A stretch of 64,000 nt of DNA from Phyllobacterium lublinensis. GTDB lineage: Bacteria > Pseudomonadota > Alphaproteobacteria > Rhizobiales > Rhizobiaceae. Below the pieces are notes generated by a model that was not told the DNA's origin, ran no database searches, and was given only the letters and a program-made list of their open reading frames with translations. This document shows, in pieces, positions 46,228-55,622 of this stretch. The stretch covers positions 62,001 to 126,000 of the forward strand of contig NZ_JAIUDQ010000014.1 in NCBI RefSeq assembly GCF_020164435.1. The letters run 5' to 3'. Numbering within the stretch: the stretch's first letter is position 1; every line of letters starts with the position of its first letter. The position numbers were made by a program, and so were the translations under genes.

Positions 46228-48573
46228 CTAATTCCCAAACCGCCGGCTGCCGTTCGCGTTCTTTCCGACGACTTCGCGGATAATCGTCAGGGTTTCCCTG
46301 GCCGCATCTTTTGGCGGCAAAGCCGTATCAGCGACGTTGCTCACAAGCTTCGTAATGTCATGATCTATGTTTTTCTCGGACCAGCGCTTGCCGCTGGCAA
46401 CGGTTATGTAAACCGAATAAGCGTGGTGCATAGTTCCAGGTCGCTCACCTATGATGTGGAGAATTCCTCTCAAGGTATTGGGGTCTGCATTTTCGAAGAG
46501 CAGCTCGCCGATCCGGTATCCCGCCCGCACCCGTCCGCCGGTAACAAGAATGTTCGTGTCGCTCATCGGAATGTCGGCGTCGGCAAGCAGTCTGCGCATT
46601 TCCGCCAAATAGGGTGCGAGATGTCCATCGTCCATAACGGCCTTGGCATTCAGGCCATCGGAAATGACTATTTGGCCCTTCGGTAAGTTCTCCCCCCAGG
46701 ACTCCCTCAACCTTTGAATTTCAATGATCCCTTCCGGGCTCAGCATTTCACCCGACGTCGGATGGGCGATATAGTCGTCGCGGTCCCTGGACAGGCTACG
46801 AACCGGTATGACATTGGGTACGGCGGCGATGAAGTCGGATGTCAGCTCGGCCCAAAGAGACTTTTTGGCATCGTCGTAGAGCCCCTTGACCTTGACCGCG
46901 AGGTCGGGATTGAGGTCCCAGATATTTTCACCGTGCCCGGTCGCCAGATCGACGCCCCTGCCCTCCACCTCACTCATCTTTACCCGGCCCTCCGCATACA
47001 CGGCGTCCTTGGGTCGTTTGTCACCTTTGGCGAGCCGATACTGGTAGTAAACCCAGAGAGGATCCCCGTAGTTCACCGTGTATTTGTCATTCTCATCGAC
47101 GATTCCGATGCGTTTGTAGAATTGCCACATCGCATCATCGACCTTGAAGCCGAATTTGTCCCTTAACCGAACGTGATCTTGGAAAGACGTCGTCAGATAG
47201 CTCAGCATCGGATCATTCTTCGTAGGCAGTGCTATCAGATAGACTGGGTTGGCGGGCATGATCTGGTCCTGGCACCAATCCAAATCGTCCAGGCTGACCG
47301 TCATGTGCAGCGTCGTGCAAATATCAAGGCCAATGGTCAGCCCATGTAATTTACCCATGGCGATATCCTCGAGACAGCACCTTACCAGTTGTTCTCGACT
47401 CTTGAAGACCTCGGGCCCGATGAAGCCGGCCACATCGTTGACGTGAAGCCACGCTCCTCTCGGCTGCACCTTAGCGAGCTCCAGCCCCACCGCTCGGCTA
47501 AATCCATACTTTCGCGATTCAAGCACCATCATGTCGACGCCATTCGCCACGCCGTTCGTGAATTCCGAACCCTGGCCGGTTTCGAAGTAGAGGCCATATC
47601 TTTGGCCCTTTTTCGCGCTCGCATATTTCAAGATCTTGTCGTTGGTGATGTCGAAGATTTTATTGCAAGCATCCGTCCCCGCAAGACTCTGGAACATCGT
47701 CGCAACGGTTCCCGGGTAACCTTCATTCACCTCCGCCTGAACATCGATGTGCGCAAGCACGCACCAGGGAATAACGTCGCCCAGCTTGAACGTATCGACG
47801 ACATCTTTCAGCGCCCGCTCGACCTCGACGACGCTCGCGACCGTGCTGTCCACCGGATTGGTACCTATGACGATGTCACCCGTTGCGTAGGAGAAGGCAT
47901 CAAATACCTGCCAGATGACGTCATCGGGATGATCCGTGGGAGAATTGGGCTGGATGCGAGCCCCCATATATCCCTTTGATCCGATCCTCGTGCCTGGCAG
48001 TACATTGAAGATTTTCTGACCCAGGGTAATGAGTTCCTCATTGCTCATCAGTTTTGGCACGCAGCCGATTGTATCGCTGGTCAGCCCGTTCATGACGCCC
48101 TTGATGTCGTCCTCCGACCGCGACAAGAGAAATTCCTTCAGCTGGCCCATGGTCCAGTCCTTGACCCTCGCATACTGGACCTGGTCGGTGGTCTGCCAGA
48201 TCAGCCGCTGCAGATCGTCCTCGAAGAGCGGGTGCTGGTAGAGATCCGCGATTTTCGTGTTTGCTAACAGGGCGCGGGCGTGTTTCCGCGTCGTCTCGTC
48301 GGGGGCGGCTGCGCCTATGGCCCGATCACCCTCCTTGAAGTCGTTGGCGGCGCCAATCACCTGCTGGTAGATGCCCTGATCAAAGCCCCCTTTCACCCTG
48401 GCTATATAGGCGAAGACATCCTCGCCTGGCGCGACCTCCGCAATCGCGATGTCTTCCCGATTGGCAGCCCTTGCGGCACCGGCATAGCTCGCAAGGGCGG
48501 TCGCGGCCCCCACCATGACGAGCAGCTCTCTTCTGGAAAGCCCTTCATGTCCCTGCGGCAAGCCCTTTTGCAT
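46228..48573 (-). CDS. eutBC: ethanolamine ammonia-lyase, EutB-EutC fusion with Tat signal
   Basis: Adenosylcobalamin enzyme that splits ethanolamine into acetaldehyde and ammonia. The 781-residue chain holds both subunits. Residues 1-36 are a twin-arginine-type signal (LSRRELLVMVGAATALA, then AARA). Residues about 40-495 match EutB: ARIQPN (Arg206, Gln208), VIGTNP (Asn239), YFETGQGS (Glu331) and GLD (Asp417) correspond to the known active-site residues. Residues about 570-770 match EutC (VISDGLNAKAV, IGERPG). Normal EutB and EutC are separate, cytosolic and unprocessed, so fusion plus export signal is odd. GGGGAG precedes ATG 48573. It follows the adh gene by 86 bp. No eutA reactivase is nearby. 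Confidence 0.87.
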   Translation of the reverse strand: MQKGLPQGHEGLSRRELLVMVGAATALASYAGAARAANREDIAIAEVAPGEDVFAYIARVKGGFDQGIYQQVIGAANDFKEGDRAIGAAAPDETTRKHARALLANTKIADLYQHPLFEDDLQRLIWQTTDQVQYARVKDWTMGQLKEFLLSRSEDDIKGVMNGLTSDTIGCVPKLMSNEELITLGQKIFNVLPGTRIGSKGYMGARIQPNSPTDHPDDVIWQVFDAFSYATGDIVIGTNPVDSTVASVVEVERALKDVVDTFKLGDVIPWCVLAHIDVQAEVNEGYPGTVATMFQSLAGTDACNKIFDITNDKILKYASAKKGQRYGLYFETGQGSEFTNGVANGVDMMVLESRKYGFSRAVGLELAKVQPRGAWLHVNDVAGFIGPEVFKSREQLVRCCLEDIAMGKLHGLTIGLDICTTLHMTVSLDDLDWCQDQIMPANPVYLIALPTKNDPMLSYLTTSFQDHVRLRDKFGFKVDDAMWQFYKRIGIVDENDKYTVNYGDPLWVYYQYRLAKGDKRPKDAVYAEGRVKMSEVEGRGVDLATGHGENIWDLNPDLAVKVKGLYDDAKKSLWAELTSDFIAAVPNVIPVRSLSRDRDDYIAHPTSGEMLSPEGIIEIQRLRESWGENLPKGQIVISDGLNAKAVMDDGHLAPYLAEMRRLLADADIPMSDTNILVTGGRVRAGYRIGELLFENADPNTLRGILHIIGERPGTMHHAYSVYITVASGKRWSEKNIDHDITKLVSNVADTALPPKDAARETLTIIREVVGKNANGSRRFGN

Positions 48574-48659
48574 GGCGATCTCCCCGTTGTCGAAGACCTA
48601 TGTTGCGATCAGGCCAGCCGCCCCCGTGCCGGTCTGTTTCAGGATAGGCTACGTCGCGA

Positions 48660-49682
48660 TCAGATTGTCATCACGACCCGGCCGTCGATTTTGTTGTGCC
48701 GCATCCGGTCGAATATGCTGTTGATATCGTCAAGACGCTCTGTCGAGTAGTGAACCTTCACCTTTCCATCGCCGGCGAACTGGAGGCATTCGGCGAGGTC
48801 CAAGCGGGTGCCGACGATCGACCCCCTGATGGTCTTGCGGGTGAGGACCGTGTCAAAGATGTCGAGTTCGAACGAGCCTGGTGGCAATCCAACTAGAGAC
48901 ATCGTGCCGCGTTTGGCGAGCATACCGAGGCCCTGCCGGAAAGCAACCGGCGAGACCGCCGTTACGAGCACCCCCTGAACTCCGCCGCAAAGCTTGCGGA
49001 CCTCCGCCACCGGGTCAGTCGTCTTGGCATTGATAACAGCGTTTGCGCCCATGTTTCGGGCGAGTTCCAGTTTCTCGTCGGCTATGTCGACTGCGATGAC
49101 GTCGAGGCCCATTGCCTTCGCATATTGTACCGCGACATGTCCGAGCCCTCCGATGCCGGAAATCACGACCGTATCGCCGGGCTTCGTGTCGGTCTCCTTC
49201 AACCCCTTATACACTGTGACGCCGGCGCACAGGATCGGAGCGGCGGCTTCAAAGCCAAGGCCGGCCGGTAGATGCCCGACATAGTCGGGATCCGCAATCA
49301 CATATTCCGCGAAACCGCCATTGACAGAATAGCCGGTGTTCTGCTGGAGATCGCACAGAGTTTCCCAGCCGGCGAGACAGTGCCGACAATGTCCGCAGGC
49401 CGTGTGGAGCCATGGCACGCCGACACGGTCGCCCTCCTTGACCGCCGTGACGCCGGCGCCGACCGCGACGACCGACCCAACGCCCTCATGCCCCGGAATG
49501 AAGGGGGGACTGGGCTTCACCGGCCAATCGCCATCGGCCGCATGCAAGTCGGTGTGGCAGACGCCACAGGCTTCAATCTTCACGAGGATCTGGCCCTGAC
49601 CGACCTCGGGGATCGGCACCTCCTCGATGGACAGCGGTTTCTTGAACTCTCGCACGACGGCGGCTTTCATCGTCTTCGACAT
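48660..49682 (-). CDS. zinc-dependent alcohol dehydrogenase
   Basis: A 340-residue medium-chain dehydrogenase of the AdhP/AdhA type. Catalytic zinc ligands lie in CGVCHTDLHAADGDW and PGHEGVG; the structural zinc site is CGHCRHCLAGWETLC; the NAD-binding motif is GIGGLGHVAVQYAKAMG. It interconverts acetaldehyde and ethanol. AAGGAGGG precedes ATG 49682. Being directly upstream of eutBC on the same strand, it can consume the acetaldehyde made by that enzyme, although the two products may be in different compartments. Confidence 0.92.
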   Translation of the reverse strand: MSKTMKAAVVREFKKPLSIEEVPIPEVGQGQILVKIEACGVCHTDLHAADGDWPVKPSPPFIPGHEGVGSVVAVGAGVTAVKEGDRVGVPWLHTACGHCRHCLAGWETLCDLQQNTGYSVNGGFAEYVIADPDYVGHLPAGLGFEAAAPILCAGVTVYKGLKETDTKPGDTVVISGIGGLGHVAVQYAKAMGLDVIAVDIADEKLELARNMGANAVINAKTTDPVAEVRKLCGGVQGVLVTAVSPVAFRQGLGMLAKRGTMSLVGLPPGSFELDIFDTVLTRKTIRGSIVGTRLDLAECLQFAGDGKVKVHYSTERLDDINSIFDRMRHNKIDGRVVMTI

Positions 49683-50283
49683 TGAGCCCTCCTTTAACTG
49701 ATGCGGGCGGAACGTTACCGGTCCGCTCGTTTATCCAATCTCACGGCACGGTCTTGAACGGCGGAGGCAAAGCTGCGGCGTGGGCCCGCAGGTATGTTTT
49801 TCAGATGGACCTCGATAAGGCGACCACACTCCTTGAGGTCACGAATGACTGGGATTTTGAGCCGGCACATTGGTTGCATTTCCGGCAACCATTCACTTCC
49901 GAAATGGATTGTGCTCCTCGCACGATGTTGCGTCAATTGGGGACCGCTTCTAGTCAGCCAGGCGAACTTATAAAGTCCTTCATCGGCAGTGTGGATTCGG
50001 ACTTCACCAGCGGATATCGTCTGACTTGATTGGGTGAGTTTTGCAGCTACGCAAGGCTCTGGGCCCGATGCGCAATGCCTGCAACATACATTGGGCAACA
50101 TCACCATATTCTTACTGAAAATAACGTTCTTGCTGCAACTCGCGCAGCTATGCTGCATATGCTAATATCTTATTGTGGTTGGCCATCGAGCCTCGCAGAG
50201 GGATTTTATCCCCCCGCACCGGTACCTTTTTTATTGTTCGCCTACGCCTTTTATCTTTCTCCCGATAAATTAGGAGAGCTGGC
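49683..50283. other. 601-bp divergent region between adh and DUF3141
   Basis: No convincing gene; open frames on both strands lack family resemblance and a ribosome site. It holds the perfect palindrome TGGTTGC/GCAACCA (49871-49891) described separately. The last 20 bp are the DUF3141 ribosome site. No clear FNR/FixK box or sigma-54 promoter was found. The length suggests two complex promoters or a decayed gene. Confidence 0.45.
49871..49891. promoter_or_regulatory. perfect palindrome in the adh/DUF3141 divergent region
   Basis: TGGTTGC at 49871-49877 and GCAACCA at 49885-49891, separated by seven bases, are exact inverted copies. It lies 189 bp upstream of adh and about 390 bp upstream of DUF3141, a possible site for a dimeric regulator. 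Confidence 0.4.
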
Positions 50284-52533
50284 ATGCAATATACTTCATA
50301 CGTTCCGACAACTGATTTCGTCGCTCAATTCGGTCCAACCGGTCTCGCTTTCGATTACGCGTTGGATGCCTTTCAGCGCCGCGTACTGTTTTGGGACGTA
50401 ATGCGTAAGCGAGGCAACCAGTACAGGACCCATGCCGAAGCCACTGCTCCACATGTGTTGAGCTTCACGCCGGAGGTCTTGCTCGATGGCCGCGAGCTTG
50501 ACAAACCGGTCAACTACGCACTGGCTCGGATCATCCCGCCCAAGGGGATTGAGGTCGATGATTTGCGCCGGCCATTCGTAGTCGTAGACCCGAGAGCTGG
50601 ACACGGGCCGGGTATCGGTGGGTTCAAGGCGGATAGTGAAATCGGCGTCGCTCTGCGAGCCGGGCACCCATGCTACTTCATAGGGTTTCTGCCCCAACCG
50701 GTCCCGGGACAGACGATTGAAGACATTGTGCGGGCAGAAGCGATCTTTCTGGAAAAGGTCATCTCGCTTCATCCCCAGGCGGACGCCAAGCCCTGCGTGA
50801 TCGGAAACTGCCAAGCCGGCTGGGCGGTCATGATGCTGGCGGCCATGCGTCCCGAACTTTTCGGCTCGCTCATCATTGCGGGCGCGCCACTTTCATACTG
50901 GGCGGGCGAACGCGGGAAATACCCGATGCGTTACACCGGCGGATTGTTGGGCGGGAGTTGGCTCACAGCGCTTACAAGCGACCTCGGGCATGGAAAGTTC
51001 GACGGCGCCTGGCTGGTGCAGAATTTCGAGAACCAGAACCCGGCAAACACGCTCTGGACGAAGCAATATAATCTATACTCGAAGATCGATACTGAGGCGA
51101 CGCGCTACCTTGGTTTCGAGGAATGGTGGGGTGGTCACGTCAGCCTCAATGCGGCAGAAATCCAGTTCATCGTTGACGAACTCTTCATCGGCAACAATCT
51201 TGCCTCCGGGCACATCAACACTTCGACGGGAGAGGCGATCGACCTTCGTAACATCCGTGCGCCGATTGTTGTCTTCTGTTCCAAGGGAGACAACATCACG
51301 CCACCCGCACAGGCGCTCGGATGGATTCTAGACCTTTATGACGACGTGAACGAGATCCGCTCGCATGGGCAGACGATTGTCTACACCGTGCACGAGACAA
51401 TCGGTCATCTCGGAATCTTCGTGTCGGCAAGTGTCGCCCGCAAGGAGCATGGCGAATTCTCCAGCAACATCGATCTGATCGACGCACTGCCGCCGGGACT
51501 CTACGAAGCGACTTTTGAAGCAAAGACCGCTGAGACCGTTGGCGGAGACCTGGTCGAGGGTGACTGGATCATGCGATGCGAGGCAAGAATGCTCGACGAC
51601 ATCAGGGCGCTTGGTTGCAATGATCCCGAAGATGATCGCCGCTTCGCGACCGTGGCAAAGGTCTCTGATATCAATCTGTCACTCTACAAGACGTTCCTTC
51701 AGCCATTCATCCGTACAATGGTGCCCGAATCTGCGGCCGAGCAATTGCGCGCGATCCACCCGCTCAGGTTGCAGTATGAGCTGTTCTCCGACTTCAATCC
51801 GTGGATGGCACCCATAGCTGACCTTGCTGCCAAAGCAGCGGACGAGCGCCGTCCAGTCTCGGCGGACAATCCCTTCCTGGCCCTGGAGCAGGCGTTTTCG
51901 CGCCAAATTGTTGCAGGACTGGACGCATGGCGTGAGGGAGTGGAGGCACTGAGTGAAGCAACCTTTGTTTCCGTCTATGGCTCCCCTCTCCTGCAGGCGG
52001 CTGTCGGCATCGATCCGTCGGACACAGGGCCGCAGCGGCGTGCAAGCAAGACCGGGCCGCACGCACAAGCCTTGAAGGCAAGGATCGTGGAACTCAAGGC
52101 GCAGACAGGCAACGGCGGCTTGCGCGAGGCCATGGCGCGTAGCTTGCTTTATGTCGCCATCGCGAGCGGCGCAGCCGACGAACGTGGGTTTGCTGCAATC
52201 CGACGCATGCGGCGTTCCGAAAACGGAATGCCGGCAATGACATTGGCAGAATTCAAGGCGTTGATCCGCGACCAGTTCCTCATGCTGATGATCGATGAAG
52301 AGGCTGCCGTCAATGCGATTCCAGGGCTCCTGCCAGCCGAGGATGAGGTTAGACGCGACGCCTTAGCCTCCCTTCGGGAGGTCTTGAACGCACGAGGCGC
52401 ACTTTCCGGCGCAGCCGAGCTACGCTGGCAGCGGATTGTTGGACTCTTCGGCCTTGGCGAAGAGCCGGTGCCGGAGCCTGTATCGCCGTCGGCGAAGTCC
52501 TTGCTGGTGAAGGTTGTCCGCCAAGCAAGCTAG
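50284..52533 (+). CDS. DUF3141 domain protein (PhaC-like alpha/beta hydrolase)
   Basis: A 749-residue protein related to poly(3-hydroxyalkanoate) synthases. The fold core has VVVDPRAGHGPGIGG and a nucleophile elbow IGNCQAGWA with Cys near residue 176, as in the PhaC lipase box. IVVFCSKGDNITPP (Asp) and HETIGHLGIF (His) complete a plausible triad. About 350 C-terminal residues are helical and of unknown role. TAGGAGAG precedes ATG 50284. In Rhizobiales this family is typically found with pta, ackA and fabI, as here; polymer synthesis has not been shown. Confidence 0.9.
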   Translation: MQYTSYVPTTDFVAQFGPTGLAFDYALDAFQRRVLFWDVMRKRGNQYRTHAEATAPHVLSFTPEVLLDGRELDKPVNYALARIIPPKGIEVDDLRRPFVVVDPRAGHGPGIGGFKADSEIGVALRAGHPCYFIGFLPQPVPGQTIEDIVRAEAIFLEKVISLHPQADAKPCVIGNCQAGWAVMMLAAMRPELFGSLIIAGAPLSYWAGERGKYPMRYTGGLLGGSWLTALTSDLGHGKFDGAWLVQNFENQNPANTLWTKQYNLYSKIDTEATRYLGFEEWWGGHVSLNAAEIQFIVDELFIGNNLASGHINTSTGEAIDLRNIRAPIVVFCSKGDNITPPAQALGWILDLYDDVNEIRSHGQTIVYTVHETIGHLGIFVSASVARKEHGEFSSNIDLIDALPPGLYEATFEAKTAETVGGDLVEGDWIMRCEARMLDDIRALGCNDPEDDRRFATVAKVSDINLSLYKTFLQPFIRTMVPESAAEQLRAIHPLRLQYELFSDFNPWMAPIADLAAKAADERRPVSADNPFLALEQAFSRQIVAGLDAWREGVEALSEATFVSVYGSPLLQAAVGIDPSDTGPQRRASKTGPHAQALKARIVELKAQTGNGGLREAMARSLLYVAIASGAADERGFAAIRRMRRSENGMPAMTLAEFKALIRDQFLMLMIDEEAAVNAIPGLLPAEDEVRRDALASLREVLNARGALSGAAELRWQRIVGLFGLGEEPVPEPVSPSAKSLLVKVVRQAS

Positions 52534-52577
52534 CGACAGCGACATGAAAGCCAAGGGCTCAGGTCTGCCCTTAAAAA

Positions 52578-53561
52578 ATGGAGCATGTAGAGATGCCGGA
52601 TCTGGAGCATATTGGGGAAGAATCTGAGCTTCACCAGAAGTACGAACGATTAATCGCCAAGGCCAAGCTGACGCCGGTGATGAGGACTGTTGTTGCCCAC
52701 CCTTGCGACGAGACATCGTTGCGCGGGGCAGTCGAGGCGGCGGAAGTAGGGCTGATGCGACCGATCCTGGTCGGGCCGGCAGCAAAGATACATGCCGTCG
52801 CGAAACTACACGACATCGATGTCTCGCCGTTCGAACTGATCGACACGCCTCACAGCGACGCGGCCGCGGCAAAAGCGGTAGAGATTATCCGCGAAGGCGG
52901 CGCCGAGTTGCTTATGAAGGGAAGCCTGCATACGGATGAGCTCATGCGCGCCGTGACCTCTTCCGCCACGGGCCTGAGGACGGCGCGCCGGATAAGCCAT
53001 GTCTTCGTGATGGATGTCCCGCACCATGCGGAAACGCTCTTTATCACGGACGCCGCTATCAACATTGCGCCCGATCTCGATGTCAAGCGCGATATCATTC
53101 AGAACGCCATCGATCTTTTCACGCAGATCGGTCTTGGGACGCCACGCGTTGCGATCCTTTCGGCCGTCGAGACCGTCACATCGAAGATCCCCTCGACGAT
53201 CGAGGCGGCCGCCCTTTGCAAGATGGCCGAGCGTGGACAGATAACAGGCGGTATCCTCGACGGACCGCTTGCCTTCGACAATGCGATCGATCCGGAAGCA
53301 GCGCGAATAAAGGGGATTCAGTCGCCGGTCGCGGGCCAGGCTCAGATCCTCATCGTTCCTAATCTGGAGGCCGGCAATATGCTGGCGAAGAATCTCACAT
53401 TTCTGGCCAGGGCAGACGCCGCAGGCATCGTCCTCGGCGCGCGCGTGCCGATCATCCTGACATCGCGTGCGGATTCGGTGCGGGCGCGTCTGGCCTCCTG
53501 TGCCGTGGGGGCTTTGCTTGCCGATGCGCGCCGCCGCACGGAACCGATAAAGGGCGTCTGA
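52578..53561 (+). CDS. pta: phosphate acetyltransferase (Pta-like)
   Basis: A 327-residue phosphate acetyl/butyryl-transferase family protein that interconverts acetyl-CoA and acetyl phosphate. Seen: RGAVEAAEVGLMRPILVGP, GGAELLMKGSLHTDELMRAV, ILSAVETVTSKIPSTIEAA, GILDGPLAFDNAI and VPNLEAGNMLAKNL. Many Rhizobiales relatives carry an N-terminal MaoC-like hydratase domain; this one does not. ATG 52578 lacks a ribosome site; ATG 52593 is an alternative. It lies 44 bp after DUF3141 and 3 bp before ackA. Confidence 0.9.
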   Translation: MEHVEMPDLEHIGEESELHQKYERLIAKAKLTPVMRTVVAHPCDETSLRGAVEAAEVGLMRPILVGPAAKIHAVAKLHDIDVSPFELIDTPHSDAAAAKAVEIIREGGAELLMKGSLHTDELMRAVTSSATGLRTARRISHVFVMDVPHHAETLFITDAAINIAPDLDVKRDIIQNAIDLFTQIGLGTPRVAILSAVETVTSKIPSTIEAAALCKMAERGQITGGILDGPLAFDNAIDPEAARIKGIQSPVAGQAQILIVPNLEAGNMLAKNLTFLARADAAGIVLGARVPIILTSRADSVRARLASCAVGALLADARRRTEPIKGV

Positions 53562-53564
53562 TCC

Positions 53565-54737
53565 ATGGATACCATTCTCGTCGTGAATGCCGGATCGTCC
53601 AGCTTGAAGTTCGAGGTGTTTTCAGTTGGGGACTCGCTGGCGCGCCTGGTCAAAGGCCAGATGGGAGGGATCGGCACTGCGCCGCACCTGACCATCCGGA
53701 GCCCCAGCGGTGAGCGACTTGCAAACGGAGACTATCCGCCCGAAGCCGTTCCCGACTTGCCCTCGGCAATGCACGTGGTCGGAGAATGGCTTCGGCAGCG
53801 GCAGCAGGGCAGACTGATTGCCGTTGGGCATCGCGTCGTTCATGGGGGACCGAAACATTCCCGTCCGGCCCGCATCGATGACGATTTGCTGCGTGACCTT
53901 GAACGCTACACGCCGCTGGCGCCCTTGCACCAACCCAACAACCTCGCGCCAATCCGCGTGCTGCAGGAACGCCAGCCAGAGCTCGCGCAGGTTGCATGCT
54001 TCGACACAAGCTTTCATCGCGGCCATGACCCCATGACGGACCACTATGCCATCCCGGCGCATTATTTCGACGAGGGCGTTCGGCGTTACGGCTTTCATGG
54101 GCTGTCCTACGAATATGTGGCCGCAAGACTCGCAGAGATCGCGCCGGGCATTGGCAGCGGACGCGTCATCATTGCGCATCTCGGAAGCGGCGCTTCCATG
54201 TGTGCCCTCTACGGGGGGCGGAGCGTTGAGAGCACATTAGGGTTCACCGCTCTCGACGGGCTGCCAATGGGCACTCGATGCGGACAGATCGACCCCGGCG
54301 TGCTTCTCTACCTGCTGCAACAGCACGGCATGACGGCAGCGCAACTGCAGGACCTTCTCTACAAGGAATCGGGGCTCAAGGGGCTTTCAGGCGTCAGCAA
54401 TGACGTGCGTGACCTGCTTGCCAGCGACAGTCTCGGTGCGACGCTCGCGCTCGACCATTTCGTCCATCGCATCGGCCTCAACGCAGGAGCGCTTGCGGCC
54501 GCAGTCGGCGGGCTCGACGCCTTTGTTTTCACCGCGGGCGTCGGGGAAAATTCCCCGGTGATGCGTGCGCGAATTTCCAGCAAGCTCGCCTGGCTCGGCG
54601 CGTCGCTCGACGCCGGACGAAACGACGCCGGGGACCTGCTCATCTCAAGCGACGACAGCAAGGTTGCGATCTATGTCGTGCCGACTGATGAGGAACTGAT
54701 GATCGCACGCCATACGGTCGCGCTCATCAGTTCGTAG
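53565..54737 (+). CDS. ackA: acetate kinase
   Basis: Makes ATP and acetate from acetyl phosphate. The 390-residue protein starts with the phosphate-binding [12 protein letters not shown] and has [35 protein letters not shown] and [10 protein letters not shown], all typical. It begins 3 bp after the pta stop. With pta it supports acetate formation and substrate-level phosphorylation when respiration is limited. Confidence 0.96.
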   Translation: MDTILVVNAGSSSLKFEVFSVGDSLARLVKGQMGGIGTAPHLTIRSPSGERLANGDYPPEAVPDLPSAMHVVGEWLRQRQQGRLIAVGHRVVHGGPKHSRPARIDDDLLRDLERYTPLAPLHQPNNLAPIRVLQERQPELAQVACFDTSFHRGHDPMTDHYAIPAHYFDEGVRRYGFHGLSYEYVAARLAEIAPGIGSGRVIIAHLGSGASMCALYGGRSVESTLGFTALDGLPMGTRCGQIDPGVLLYLLQQHGMTAAQLQDLLYKESGLKGLSGVSNDVRDLLASDSLGATLALDHFVHRIGLNAGALAAAVGGLDAFVFTAGVGENSPVMRARISSKLAWLGASLDAGRNDAGDLLISSDDSKVAIYVVPTDEELMIARHTVALISS

Positions 54738-54783
54738 CGAGATGTCCGTAATACGATGAATTCCGGCGCCAAAGAGGGCTGAT

Positions 54784-55566
54784 ATGATCCCAGAGGTAAA
54801 GGCAAAGCTTCTTGAAGGAAAACGAGGACTGGTAGTTGGCATAGCCAATGATCAGTCGATCGCCTGGGGGTGTGCCAGGGCGTTTCGCGCCTTGGGTGCA
54901 GAACTTGCAGTGACGTATCTCAACGACAAGGCAAGGCCGTATGTCGAGCCACTGGCCGAGGCGCTGGAAGCGCCCATCTTTATGCCGCTGGATGTTGCGA
55001 TACAGGGACAGATGGAGGAGGTGTTCGACTGTATCGCGGAGCAATGGGGCGAGCTCGATTTCGTCGTGCATTCGATCGCCTTTTCGCCCAAGGATACACT
55101 GCAGGGACGCGTCACAGATGTTCCGCGTGACGGGTTTCTCAAAACGATGGACATTTCCTGCTGGTCGTTCATTCGAATGGCGCACCTTGCCGAACCACTT
55201 ATGAAGCGCGGCGGCTCGCTGTTCACCATGACCTATTATGGCAGCCAGATGGTGGTAAAGAACTACAATATCATGGGGGTCGCCAAGGCGGCTCTCGAAA
55301 GCGCTGTTCGCTACATTGCCGCGGAACTTGGACCAAAAGGTATCCGCGTACATGCCATCTCTCCCGGCCCGTTGGCGACACGGGCAGCTTCAGGCATTCC
55401 CGAATTCGATGAGCTTCTCAACAAGGCGCAGGAAACGGCTCCGACACGCAGTCTCGTGTCGATCGACGACGTTGGCATGGCAACTGCCTTCCTCGCGCAT
55501 GACGCCGCGCGACTGATGACCCGGGACACGATCTATATCGATGGCGGCTATCACATTATAGATTGA
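54784..55566 (+). CDS. fabI: enoyl-ACP reductase FabI (probable paralogue)
   Basis: NADH-dependent enoyl-ACP reductase fold, 260 residues. It has the family start LLEGKRGLVVGIANDQSIAWG, HSIAFSPKD, and the catalytic YNIMGVAK (Tyr161, Lys168), with SPGPLATRAASGI near the end. Because it sits in an acetate/PhaC-like cluster and not with other fatty-acid genes, it is probably a second copy with a specialised role, as in related genomes. It lies 46 bp after ackA on the same strand. Confidence 0.93.
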   Translation: MIPEVKAKLLEGKRGLVVGIANDQSIAWGCARAFRALGAELAVTYLNDKARPYVEPLAEALEAPIFMPLDVAIQGQMEEVFDCIAEQWGELDFVVHSIAFSPKDTLQGRVTDVPRDGFLKTMDISCWSFIRMAHLAEPLMKRGGSLFTMTYYGSQMVVKNYNIMGVAKAALESAVRYIAAELGPKGIRVHAISPGPLATRAASGIPEFDELLNKAQETAPTRSLVSIDDVGMATAFLAHDAARLMTRDTIYIDGGYHIID

Positions 55567-55622
55567 GGTGATGGCATCTCGGCGGACAACGAGAAAGCTG
55601 CGGTGAAGGGCGCGCGCAAGTC

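Noticed and set aside
49682-50158. 115-codon plus and 147-codon minus frames between adh and DUF3141
   Set aside because: No family resemblance, no ribosome site, and they overlap each other; the plus frame starts on the adh start codon complement.
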